20,166 bases of DNA from positions 1 to 20,166 of the forward strand of contig JAHHSV010000024.1 in the NCBI GenBank assembly GCA_020025015.1, written 5' to 3'. Of the stretch, positions 1 to 7,230 are shown one piece after another (within the stretch, counting starts at the first letter, position 1; each line of letters begins with the position of its first letter). Below the pieces are notes generated by a model. It worked only from the letters and a program-made list of their open reading frames with translations, was not told the DNA's origin and did not search any database. The position numbers and the translations under genes were made by a program. This stretch comes from Anaeroplasmataceae bacterium (GTDB lineage Bacteria > Bacillota_I > Bacilli_A > Acholeplasmatales > Anaeroplasmataceae).

Positions 1-1
1 A

Positions 2-37
2 AAGCCTGAGGAAAAGCCTGAGGAAAAGCCTGAGGAA
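2..37 (+). repeat. Three perfect 12-bp tandem repeats (KPEE codons)
   Basis: The unit AAGCCTGAGGAA occurs three times without change at 2-13, 14-25 and 26-37, in frame, encoding KPEE. The array runs off the left edge, so the true copy number is unknown. Identity at third codon positions points to recent duplication, and such arrays vary in length by slippage. Confidence 0.85.
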
Positions 38-178
38 AAAGCAACCTATGTTGCTGGCTATGGTTATATTGTAGGTCACAATTATGAAGGTGCAGCAGCT
101 GGTAATAATACAGCTGAAGGCAGCAAGGTAACAGATACAACAAATTTAGGTATCGCAGTAGAAAATATTTGGAAGTAA
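2..178 (+). CDS. C-terminal fragment of unrecognised KPEE-repeat protein
   Basis: An open frame enters from the left edge and ends at TAA 176-178, giving the last 58 residues of a longer protein. It begins with three perfect KPEE units plus a lysine, a Pro/Glu/Lys spacer like those in extended linkers of surface or secreted proteins. A 45-residue tail follows, rich in Gly, Ala, Asn and Tyr (ATYVAGYGYIVGHNYEG..., ending VENIWK). No membrane anchor, sorting motif or catalytic motif is visible in this piece. A U-tailed hairpin follows directly, so this is probably the end of its own transcription unit. I do not recognise the family, and the cell-surface idea is only an inference from the spacer. 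In B. subtilis the gene before cysS is cysE; this is not CysE. Confidence 0.6.
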   Translation, partial: KPEEKPEEKPEEKATYVAGYGYIVGHNYEGAAAGNNTAEGSKVTDTTNLGIAVENIWK

Positions 179-189
179 TACAAAATTTA

Positions 190-214
190 AAGAAGGAGCC
201 TACGCTCCTTTTTA
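190..214 (+). terminator. Intrinsic terminator after the KPEE protein
   Basis: AAGGAGC (193-199) pairs perfectly with GCTCCTT (204-210) around a CTAC loop. Weaker flanking pairs extend the stem and a run of five T follows (209-213). It lies only 20 bases before the cysS start, with no clear promoter in between. Confidence 0.75.
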
Positions 215-232
215 GCATAAAGGGGGTTAACT

Positions 233-1561
233 ATGGGTTTGCAATTTTATAATTCATTAACTAATAAGCTTGAGGACTTTAAGCCTCTAAATGGCAATAA
301 GGTTAAAATGTATGTATGTGGACCAACAGTTTACAATTATATTCATATTGGTAATGCACGTCCGGTTGTATTTTATGATATGGTTAAGCGTTATTTAGAA
401 TTTAGAGGCTATGAGGTAACCTATGCTTCTAATATTACTGATATTGATGATAAGATTATTAATAAGGCAATAGCAGAAAATAAAACTGAAAAGGAAATAG
501 CAAGCTTCTATGAGGCAGCTTATTTTGAGGATTGTAAAAGACTAGGTAGCAAAAAGCCTGATATTATTCCTCACGCTACTGATTATATTGGCGATATGCT
601 AGGCTTTATTGATGAATTGGTTGAAAAGGGCTATGCCTACAATGTTAATGGTAATGTTTACTTTAAGATTGATGAAATTAAGGATTATGGCTGTTTATCT
701 AATCAATCCTTAGAGGATTTAACTGAGGGTGCCCGTGTAGATGTTGATTTACAAAAGAAAAACCCGTTAGATTTTACTCTTTGGAAGGATACTAATGAGG
801 GGATCAAGTGGGATTCTAAGTATGGCTTAGGTCGTCCAGGCTGGCATACTGAATGTGTCGTTATGAATCATAAGATTTTTGGTAATGCAATTGATATTCA
901 CGGTGGTGGTATGGATTTAAAATTCCCTCATCATGAAAATGAAATTGCCCAAAATGAGGCTTTATATCATAATCATTTAGCTAATTATTGGTTACATGTT
1001 GGTCGTGTTGATTTAAAGGGTGTAAAGATGAGTAAATCCTTAGGTAATGTAATTTATGTTAAGGATTTAAAGACCTTAAAGGAATGTATGGTTTTACGTT
1101 TACTTTTATTATTTGCTCCATATCGCTCAATTATTAATTATAGCGAGGATTTGCAGGGCCAATATGAAAAGATTTACGATAAATGGCAAAGAGCCTATAA
1201 GCAAACTAAGTATTTCCTAGAGGCTAGTGATTTAAAATCAGATGAATTGGATGATAAATCAATTCACCAATTTATAGCCTATATGGATCAGGATTTTAAT
1301 GTTCAAAATGTTTTAATGCTAGTTGAAGAGATTGTTAAGGAAATTAACCAAAGCTATCGTAATAAGGATTATCAAAGGCTTTTAGTTATGGTTAATACCT
1401 TTGAAAAAATTATGGATATTTTAGGAATTGATTTTATGCTTTTAAAAATGACTCCTGAGCTTAAGGAAAGCTATAATTTATGGCTAGAGGCAAGAAGTAA
1501 TAAGGACTTTGAAAGTGCTGATAAATATCGTAATTTATTAATAGAAAATGGTATATTATAA
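233..1561 (+). CDS. cysS: Cysteinyl-tRNA synthetase
   Basis: This class I synthetase charges tRNA-Cys with cysteine, using ATP, in the cytoplasm. The catalytic HIGH signature is HIGN at residues 38-41 in the CysS context CGPTVYNYIHIGNARP, and the KMSKS loop is intact at 265-269. The zinc ligands that select cysteine are all present: Cys29, Cys208 (GWHTEC), His233 and Glu237 (PHHENE). At 442 residues it is slightly shorter than the usual 460-470, mainly through a brief C-terminal anticodon-binding region. The ATG start has AGGGGG seven bases upstream. Its stop codon directly abuts mrnC, as expected of a cysS-mrnC operon. A terminator sits just upstream and no convincing promoter lies between, so expression probably depends on read-through or a promoter further left. 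Confidence 0.97.
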   Translation: MGLQFYNSLTNKLEDFKPLNGNKVKMYVCGPTVYNYIHIGNARPVVFYDMVKRYLEFRGYEVTYASNITDIDDKIINKAIAENKTEKEIASFYEAAYFEDCKRLGSKKPDIIPHATDYIGDMLGFIDELVEKGYAYNVNGNVYFKIDEIKDYGCLSNQSLEDLTEGARVDVDLQKKNPLDFTLWKDTNEGIKWDSKYGLGRPGWHTECVVMNHKIFGNAIDIHGGGMDLKFPHHENEIAQNEALYHNHLANYWLHVGRVDLKGVKMSKSLGNVIYVKDLKTLKECMVLRLLLLFAPYRSIINYSEDLQGQYEKIYDKWQRAYKQTKYFLEASDLKSDELDDKSIHQFIAYMDQDFNVQNVLMLVEEIVKEINQSYRNKDYQRLLVMVNTFEKIMDILGIDFMLLKMTPELKESYNLWLEARSNKDFESADKYRNLLIENGIL

Positions 1562-1945
1562 ATGAATGCAAATTTATATAACGGCTTAACCTTAGCTTAT
1601 ATAGGGGATGCAATATTTGAAATATACATTCGTAAGCAGGCTTTAGCAGAGGGGTTAACTAAGGTAAAGGAAATTCATAAATTCGTTACTAAAAGAGTTA
1701 ATAGCGAAGCTCAAGCTAAATATATAAAATATCTTCTTACAAATGATCTTTTAACGGAAGAGGAAAAGGATATTTATTTAAGAGGAAGAAATGCCCATGT
1801 TAAATCTAATCGCAAGAATGTTGATATTATAATTTATCATGAGGCAACAGGCTTTGAGGCTTTAGTTGGTTATCTTAATTTGCTGGATAATAATCAAAGG
1901 CTTGAAGAAATATTTGATATTATTTTTAGGGAGGTAGAAATCTAA
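1562..1945 (+). CDS. mrnC: Mini-ribonuclease III
   Basis: Mini-III is a double-stranded RNA endonuclease made of the RNase III catalytic domain without the dsRNA-binding domain. In B. subtilis it trims 23S rRNA precursor ends. The 127-residue length fits the family. Diagnostic motifs are LAYIGDAIFEIYIR at 11-24, with catalytic Asp16, RGRNA at 74-78, and ATGFEALVGYL at 95-105, which carries the second conserved acid, Glu99. The ATG directly follows the cysS stop with no spacer, so translation is probably coupled to cysS. Its own stop overlaps the next start by one base (TAATG). This is the usual partner of cysS in Bacilli. Confidence 0.95.
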   Translation: MNANLYNGLTLAYIGDAIFEIYIRKQALAEGLTKVKEIHKFVTKRVNSEAQAKYIKYLLTNDLLTEEEKDIYLRGRNAHVKSNRKNVDIIIYHEATGFEALVGYLNLLDNNQRLEEIFDIIFREVEI

Positions 1946-4900
1946 TGGACCACGATGAAAATATTTTCGATGATATCGAAAAGCTAGATTCTTCAAATGA
2001 AGAAGAAAATGCCAATAACACATTAGACGAAGAGGCTGATTCTAAGGAAGCCTTACCTGAAGCTAGTGATTCACCTGAGGCCGAAGACGAAAATGAATCA
2101 ATTATTCGTGAAGAATATATTGTTAATCCTCATTTAGAAAAGGCTTTAGCTAAGCAAAAGGAAAAGGAAGCTAAGAAATTAGCTCGTGAACGTGAAAGAT
2201 TAAAGAAAAAAAAGCTAAGAGAATATAAAAAAGGACCTCAAAAAATAGTTCGCTATGAGCCTAATATTGAAGAGGGCTTAAGTAATGAGCTTGTTCAAAA
2301 TCGTTTAGATGAGGGCTTAAATAATAAGAGTAGAGCTGGTTCTACTAAATCAATTAGAAAAATCATTTTAACTAATGTTTTTACCTTCTTTAATATTTTG
2401 ACTGTAGCGATTGCTGGTTGGTTAATATCTGTTCAAGCATTCACAGATTTATTCTTCCTAGTTATTGTTACTGCCAATGTTATTATTGGTATAATTCAAG
2501 AAATTAAAGCTAAAAATACTATTGACAAGCTATCATTAATGAGTGCACCTTCAGCTAATGTAATTCGTGATTCAAATCAGGTTGAGGTTGGCGTTAATGA
2601 AATTGTATTAGATGATATTTTGGTTTTAACCTCAGGTAATCAAATCCCATCTGATAGTATTGTTTTAGATGGCACAATCGAGGTTAACGAATCACTATTA
2701 ACAGGTGAAAGTGATGCCATAGTTAAAAAGCCAGGTGATTTACTATATAGTGGATCATTTGTTGTAAGTGGCTCTTGTACAGCTCGTGTTGATAAAATTG
2801 GTGAGGATAATTATATTGAGCAGCTTACAAGCGAAGCTCGTTTATATAAGAAGCCTAAATCTGATTTATTAAAATCATTAAATTGGATTATCATTTTCAT
2901 GGCAATTATTATTATTCCAATTGGAGCAACCCTATTCTCAATGCAATATTTCGCTAATGGCGTTGAATATACTGTTGCGGTTAGAAAAACAGCTGGTGCG
3001 ATGGTAGGTATGATTCCATCTGGCTTGTATCTATTATCATCTGTTGCTTTAGCGGTTGGTGTAATTAGGCTAGCGCAAAACAATGTAATGGTTCAGGAGC
3101 TATACTGTATTGAAATGCTAGCTCGTGTTAATGTTTTATGCTTAGATAAGACAGGTACTATTACTGATGGTACGATGAGCGTTAAAAATATTATTGAGTT
3201 TAATAATGTTGCTGGCTTAAGTACCAAAAATACAATAAGCGCTATGCTAAATGCTCTTAATGATAATAATTTAACCTCTAAAGCCTTAGAGGATAAGTTT
3301 GGTCGTGCTAAGCGTATTAAGCATAAGGAGGTTATTCCTTTCTCAAGCCAAAGAAAGTTTAGTGCTGTAACCTTTGAACGCTTAGGAACCTTTATTTTAG
3401 GTGCCCCTGAATTTGTTATGAAGGATAAATATCCTTTAATTAAGAAGGAAGTAGAGCAGCATGCAAAGCTTGGTTATCGTGTTTTATTATTAGCACATAA
3501 GGTTGGTAATATTGAAAATGGTAACCTACCAAGTGGTGATATTGATGTTATCTCAATGATTTTAATTGAGGATAACATTAGACCTGATGCAGTAAAGACT
3601 ATTGAATACTTTAAATCATCAGGTGTTGAGGTTAAGGTTATTTCTGGTGATAACCCACTAACTGTTTCAAAAATTAGTGAGCGTGCTGGTATTGAAAATG
3701 CTAGTGAATATATTAGCTTAGATGGCCTAAAGGATGAAGAGGTTATTAGAGCCGCTACTAAATATACTGTTTTTGGCCGTGTTTCTCCTAACCAAAAGAA
3801 GCTTTTAATTAAGACCTTAAAGGAAGCTGGCAAGACTGTTGCGATGACTGGTGATGGTGTTAACGATATCCTAGCCCTAAAGGAAGCTGATTGTAGTATT
3901 GCGGTTGCTTCTGGTAGTGAGGCAGCTCGTAATGTCAGCCACTTAGTTTTATTAGATTCTAACTTTGATTCAATGCCTAAGGTTGTTGCTGAGGGAAGAA
4001 GAGTTATCAATAATGTAAGTAGCGTTGCTTGCTTATTCTTAACTAAGACTATTTTTAGCTTCTTGCTTGCAATTCAAGCTATTAACTCTAGTGGTGCGTA
4101 TCCAATTAGTACTAACCAATTAATTATGATTGATTTCTTAGTTACTGGCTTACCATCATTCTTCCTAGTTTTGGAGCCTAATAATAAAGAGGTTGATGGA
4201 AGGTTCTTTACTAACATCCTTAAGGGTGCTATTCCTGGTGCGGTTGCGATACTTATTTCATCGACACTCGCCTTTGAGCTAGTTAAGTATTTAGGCTTAG
4301 ACTTCCTAACATCTTCAACAATTATTGTTATTATGGCTACTCATACCTGTATGATGGTTTTATTTAGAGTATGTAAGCCATTTAATACAATGCGTAAGAT
4401 ATTATGTGGCTGTTCATATACCTTATTTGTTATTTTAACTGTATTTATGCCTAATTTCTTTGAATTTAGACCATTCTTTAAATTTACTGAATACTATTCA
4501 AAGAATGTTGAAACGATAACAATTAGTGAAATTCCATCAATTGCGATTAGTGGTGCCGACTATTATGTTTTAGATGGCTATATGACTGATACCCACTCTG
4601 ATTCAGGTGCAAGCAATAATCCTACTCATAGTACGGTTTCTTTAGCGAATAAGGAAGGCTATTTAGTAATTGATAATCATACAACAAAATGGAAGATTCC
4701 TACACCACTTGTTACTCTAGGAAAGAATCAAACTATTCACTTTAAGGGCTATCAAACAGATATTAAGCCATTTGAACGTGAAGGCGTAACAATGAGTATT
4801 GAAATTGATCCTAATAATGGTAATGTTTATTTAGCGAAGCTTGAGGCTGATCGTGAGCCTGTTTACTTTGAAACTAATTATAATGTTTTACCAAAGGTTA

Positions 4901-5691
4901 GATTAGAAACTGTTCAAAATCGTAAGCAAATTGTAATTAATAATAAGTATTATACACCTGCGCCAAGCTTTGATATTGATGAGGTATTAAAAACATCTGT
5001 TGTGAAGATGGATAGTGGTGCTTACGTTCTTACAATTAATGATAAGCAATTCGAATATGTCGATGAAAATAATGATTATGTTAAGTTTATAATTGATGTT
5101 CCAAGCGTAACCTATACTAATCCAGGTGAGGATGGCGTAAGCTATATAGTTTTAGGAGCTGAGCAGGTTTTAATTGATTCTCTAGCAAGCTCAAGCCAAT
5201 CACGTGAAATTACTATTAGTGAATTAGGCTATGCTAGCGAAGAGGACTTCTATGGCTCTTTAGCTGATAATACCTTAATTAAATTTGCAGATAGTTCATC
5301 AACCTATTATTTAAATATGGCCGATGATTCTAAATCACTTCGAACTAATTCAGAAATCATTCGTCCTACTATTGAAATTTCAACTGAAAATCGTTATGTA
5401 ATTAACGGAAAATATACTAAGTTCGTTGCTCAGCAAATTGGTGGCGATTCATCAACTCGCTTAACCTTCACTGATGATGGCTTCTTAGTAATAAATAATT
5501 TAAAAACGGATTACCGTGTTAATGTTGTAACTAAGAAGGGTGGTACAGTTCAAACCCTACCAGTTCCTGCTGTATTAATTCTTGCAGCTCTATGCTTATT
5601 AGCATCTCCATTAATGAAGCTATTACAAAATATAGTTCCATGGATTAAGAAGATGTATTATGGTATTCAGGTAATTTTATCAAAATTCTAA
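1945..5691 (+). CDS. CtpE-like P-type cation ATPase with large extracytoplasmic insertion
   Basis: This is an ATP-driven cation pump of the plasma membrane. P-type motifs are complete: TGES 253-256 (dephosphorylation), DKTGT 401-405 with the phosphorylated Asp401, KFSAVTF in the nucleotide domain, SGDNP, and TGDGVND 635-641. M4 carries PSGL (358-361). M6 carries TGLPSFFLVLEPN, which resembles the CtpE branch (mycobacterial CtpE is a calcium pump); the ion here cannot be read from sequence. I place helices near 140-162, 168-188, 313-335, 350-375, 693-712, 721-743, 762-785, 790-808, 819-837 and 1208-1224. At 1248 residues it is far longer than the usual ~800-900. About 360 residues (842-1204), with no cysteine, lie between M9 and M10 on the outer face. 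The first ~100 residues are acidic then Lys/Arg/Glu-rich, probably disordered or coiled coil. GGGAGG lies within the end of mrnC and the start overlaps its stop by one base. Confidence 0.9.
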   Translation: MDHDENIFDDIEKLDSSNEEENANNTLDEEADSKEALPEASDSPEAEDENESIIREEYIVNPHLEKALAKQKEKEAKKLARERERLKKKKLREYKKGPQKIVRYEPNIEEGLSNELVQNRLDEGLNNKSRAGSTKSIRKIILTNVFTFFNILTVAIAGWLISVQAFTDLFFLVIVTANVIIGIIQEIKAKNTIDKLSLMSAPSANVIRDSNQVEVGVNEIVLDDILVLTSGNQIPSDSIVLDGTIEVNESLLTGESDAIVKKPGDLLYSGSFVVSGSCTARVDKIGEDNYIEQLTSEARLYKKPKSDLLKSLNWIIIFMAIIIIPIGATLFSMQYFANGVEYTVAVRKTAGAMVGMIPSGLYLLSSVALAVGVIRLAQNNVMVQELYCIEMLARVNVLCLDKTGTITDGTMSVKNIIEFNNVAGLSTKNTISAMLNALNDNNLTSKALEDKFGRAKRIKHKEVIPFSSQRKFSAVTFERLGTFILGAPEFVMKDKYPLIKKEVEQHAKLGYRVLLLAHKVGNIENGNLPSGDIDVISMILIEDNIRPDAVKTIEYFKSSGVEVKVISGDNPLTVSKISERAGIENASEYISLDGLKDEEVIRAATKYTVFGRVSPNQKKLLIKTLKEAGKTVAMTGDGVNDILALKEADCSIAVASGSEAARNVSHLVLLDSNFDSMPKVVAEGRRVINNVSSVACLFLTKTIFSFLLAIQAINSSGAYPISTNQLIMIDFLVTGLPSFFLVLEPNNKEVDGRFFTNILKGAIPGAVAILISSTLAFELVKYLGLDFLTSSTIIVIMATHTCMMVLFRVCKPFNTMRKILCGCSYTLFVILTVFMPNFFEFRPFFKFTEYYSKNVETITISEIPSIAISGADYYVLDGYMTDTHSDSGASNNPTHSTVSLANKEGYLVIDNHTTKWKIPTPLVTLGKNQTIHFKGYQTDIKPFEREGVTMSIEIDPNNGNVYLAKLEADREPVYFETNYNVLPKVRLETVQNRKQIVINNKYYTPAPSFDIDEVLKTSVVKMDSGAYVLTINDKQFEYVDENNDYVKFIIDVPSVTYTNPGEDGVSYIVLGAEQVLIDSLASSSQSREITISELGYASEEDFYGSLADNTLIKFADSSSTYYLNMADDSKSLRTNSEIIRPTIEISTENRYVINGKYTKFVAQQIGGDSSTRLTFTDDGFLVINNLKTDYRVNVVTKKGGTVQTLPVPAVLILAALCLLASPLMKLLQNIVPWIKKMYYGIQVILSKF

Positions 5692-5692
5692 T

Positions 5693-5716
5693 AAAGAGGC
5701 CTCCGGGCCTTTTTAT
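5693..5716 (+). terminator. Intrinsic terminator after the ATPase gene
   Basis: AGGCC (5697-5701) pairs with GGCCT (5706-5710) around a TCCG loop. A/G bases before the stem and T bases after it extend the pairing, and five T end the structure. It begins right after the ATPase stop codon. Confidence 0.8.
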
Positions 5717-5722
5717 TTTAAC

Positions 5723-5751
5723 TTTAAAATTAGCACTAATTATGCTATAAT
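5723..5751 (+). promoter_or_regulatory. Extended -10 promoter for rlmB
   Basis: A perfect TATAAT (5746-5751) is preceded by TG one base away (5743-5744), making an extended -10. The best -35 at 17-bp spacing is a weak TTTAAA (5723-5728), typical of extended -10 promoters. Transcription would start near 5758. The spacer contains TTAGCACTA, similar to one arm of a CIRCE operator, but the other arm is absent. Confidence 0.75.
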
Positions 5752-5789
5752 CAGTGTGGTATTTAATTTGTGAAAAATGAGGAATATGT

Positions 5790-6503
5790 ATGATTAAACT
5801 TTATGGAAAAAATTGTGTGGTTGAAGCAATTCATGCTAAAGCCCCATTAAAATCTGTTTATATTTTAAAGGATTATAAAAATAAAAGTGGTTACCTAGAG
5901 GATAAGCTTAAGGAAAGTAATATTGAGATTAAATATGAAACAAAGGAGTTTATGAATAAAACCTTTGGCAATCATAATCAAGGCTATGGAGCCTTTAGAA
6001 AGGACTACGAAAATTATGATTTAGACTACGTAATTAGGAGCGATAAAAAGCAAAAGCGTGTTTTAATTCTTGATGGCGTTGCGGATCCCCAAAATTTTGG
6101 CGCTATTATTAGAAGCTGTGATGCCTTTAGCTTTGATGCTATTATTTTAGGTAATAATAGAAGTGTTCCAATTACAGAGGTAGTTTGTCACGTATCAACG
6201 GGAGCTATTGAATATGTACCAATTATTTATGTTAATAGCTTAAATACAGCTGTTAAGGCCTTAAAGGATAATGGCTTTTGGATTATCGCAACAGACGCTA
6301 GCGGCAATTCAGTTATTGAGGATATTGATCAAAGCTTAGATTTGGCTTTAATAATTGGTAGTGAAGGCTTTGGTATGACTAAAACCTTAGTTAAGGCCTC
6401 TGACTATATTGTAAAGATTCCAATGTCAGGCCACGTTAATTCATTAAATGCTTCTGTTAGTGCAGGTATTTTATTAGAAAAATTACATATTAATAAGGAG
6501 TAA
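5790..6503 (+). CDS. rlmB: 23S rRNA 2'-O-ribose methyltransferase, TrmH/SpoU family (RlmB type)
   Basis: This enzyme transfers a methyl group from S-adenosylmethionine to a ribose 2'-OH. RlmB of E. coli modifies G2251 in the 23S peptidyl-transferase loop. The three SPOUT motifs are clear: motif 1 LDGVADPQNFGAIIRSCDAF with Asn102 and Arg108, motif 2 IIGSEGFGM with Glu192, and motif 3 IPMSGHVNSLNASVSAGI near the end. The N-terminal ~75 residues form the usual substrate-binding domain (YGKNCVVEAI). The 237-residue length is normal. TGAGGA lies 7-11 bases before the ATG. It has its own promoter and shares a transcript with the sigma gene, whose ribosome site (AAGGAG) lies inside its 3' end. It matches yacO/rlmB of B. 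subtilis by position. Which rRNA base it modifies is taken from the family. Confidence 0.93.
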   Translation: MIKLYGKNCVVEAIHAKAPLKSVYILKDYKNKSGYLEDKLKESNIEIKYETKEFMNKTFGNHNQGYGAFRKDYENYDLDYVIRSDKKQKRVLILDGVADPQNFGAIIRSCDAFSFDAIILGNNRSVPITEVVCHVSTGAIEYVPIIYVNSLNTAVKALKDNGFWIIATDASGNSVIEDIDQSLDLALIIGSEGFGMTKTLVKASDYIVKIPMSGHVNSLNASVSAGILLEKLHINKE

Positions 6504-6504
6504 A

Positions 6505-7032
6505 ATGTTATATCAAGGTTGGAATGACTATGAGCTTATCTATCTAATTAATGAGGGTAGTGAGCTAGCATTAAACCTTATGTATCTGAAGTATGCTAGC
6601 ATGATTAAATATAAGGCAAGAAGCTGTGGATTTTATCCTTATGAAATTGATGATTGCTTGCAGGAGGGGCTAATACTTTTAACTAGTGCAATTAAAAGCT
6701 ATAAGCCTTCCTATAAAAAGACCTTTTACAAGTATTTTGAGCTGATTTTATTACGTTCATTTTGGCGGCTTAGAAAAGCTAATTTAAAAACTATACCCTA
6801 TGTAGTTGATGCTATACCGGACCTAAATAGCTTAAGTGATAATGTTAGAGATTATTCAAGCCTTTTTAAGGGCGAAGAATTATATATTTATAAGGAAATT
6901 TTTATTTATAACACTCCTGTTTCCGTTATTTCTAAAAAGCTAGGAAGGAAAGAAAGCCAAATCTACTATGAGCTCAAAAAAATAAAAGAAATATTGAGAG
7001 AAGAGTTTGACTTATTGACTAAAACAAGGTAA
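6505..7032 (+). CDS. Sigma-70 family RNA polymerase sigma factor (SigH position)
   Basis: A 175-residue small sigma factor. Region 2 spans about residues 20-90 and contains EIDDCLQEGLILLTSAIKSY, the typical region 2.1-2.2 core-binding helix, then an aromatic-rich segment (TFYKYFELILLRSFWRLRKA) for -10 recognition and melting. Region 4 is at about 120-172, with a helix-turn-helix (TPVSVISKKLGRKESQIYYE). A short linker replaces region 3. It occupies the place of sigH between rlmB and rpmG in Bacilli, although rae1 (yacP), which B. subtilis has between rlmB and sigH, is missing. It starts one base after the rlmB stop, with AAGGAG inside rlmB, so it is co-transcribed. In Bacillus SigH controls competence and sporulation entry. 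The regulon here is unknown, and orthology rests mainly on position because sequence similarity is modest. Confidence 0.82.
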   Translation: MLYQGWNDYELIYLINEGSELALNLMYLKYASMIKYKARSCGFYPYEIDDCLQEGLILLTSAIKSYKPSYKKTFYKYFELILLRSFWRLRKANLKTIPYVVDAIPDLNSLSDNVRDYSSLFKGEELYIYKEIFIYNTPVSVISKKLGRKESQIYYELKKIKEILREEFDLLTKTR

Positions 7033-7043
7033 AATGTTATAGA
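7007..7043 (+). promoter_or_regulatory. Double promoter for rpmG-secE-nusG
   Basis: Two promoters are offset by exactly 8 bases, each with a 17-bp spacer: TTGACT (7007-7012) with TAAAAT (7030-7035), and TTGACT (7015-7020) with TATAGA (7038-7043). They lie in the 3' end of the sigma gene; its TAA stop (7030-7032) is the first half of the upstream -10 box. This allows ribosomal and secretion genes to be expressed separately from the sigma gene. Confidence 0.7.
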
Positions 7044-7068
7044 CACTTTAAGAGGTGGTTTTTTAATT

Positions 7069-7218
7069 ATGAGAAAAAAGGTTATATTAGTTTGCGAGGA
7101 ATGCTTAAGTAGAAATTATACAACTACTAAAAATCCTCAAAAGGATAGCGAACGTATTGAAGTTAAAAAATTTTGTCCAAAGTGCAATAAGCACACTTTG
7201 CACAAGGAAACAAAGTAG
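7069..7218 (+). CDS. rpmG: 50S ribosomal protein L33
   Basis: A 49-residue protein that joins the large ribosomal subunit near the E site. The sequence follows the L33 pattern closely: MRKKVILVCEECLSRNYTT at the start and the EVKKFCPKCNKHT core. Cys9, Cys12, Cys36 and Cys39 form two CxxC pairs, so this is the zinc-binding (C+) form. Bacteria with both forms use the zinc-free one under zinc limitation; no second copy is visible here. The ATG is at 7069 with AAGAGGTGG about ten bases before. Position directly before secE matches rpmGB of B. subtilis. Confidence 0.95.
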   Translation: MRKKVILVCEECLSRNYTTTKNPQKDSERIEVKKFCPKCNKHTLHKETK

Positions 7219-7230
7219 TAGGTGATTATT

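Noticed and set aside
233..1561. Possible use of TGA as tryptophan (Mycoplasma code)
   Set aside because: Frames are full length with TGA treated as stop, and tryptophans checked in cysS and secE are TGG, so reassignment is not needed.
2811..4010. Two long open frames on the - strand inside the ATPase gene (2811-3083 and 3474-4010)
   Set aside because: They lie opposite a gene with complete P-type motifs, have no ribosome site or recognisable domain, and are explained by the codon bias of the + strand gene.
5730..5756. CIRCE operator in the rlmB promoter (TTAGCACTA)
   Set aside because: The left arm matches eight of nine bases, but the right arm at the required spacing matches only two of nine.
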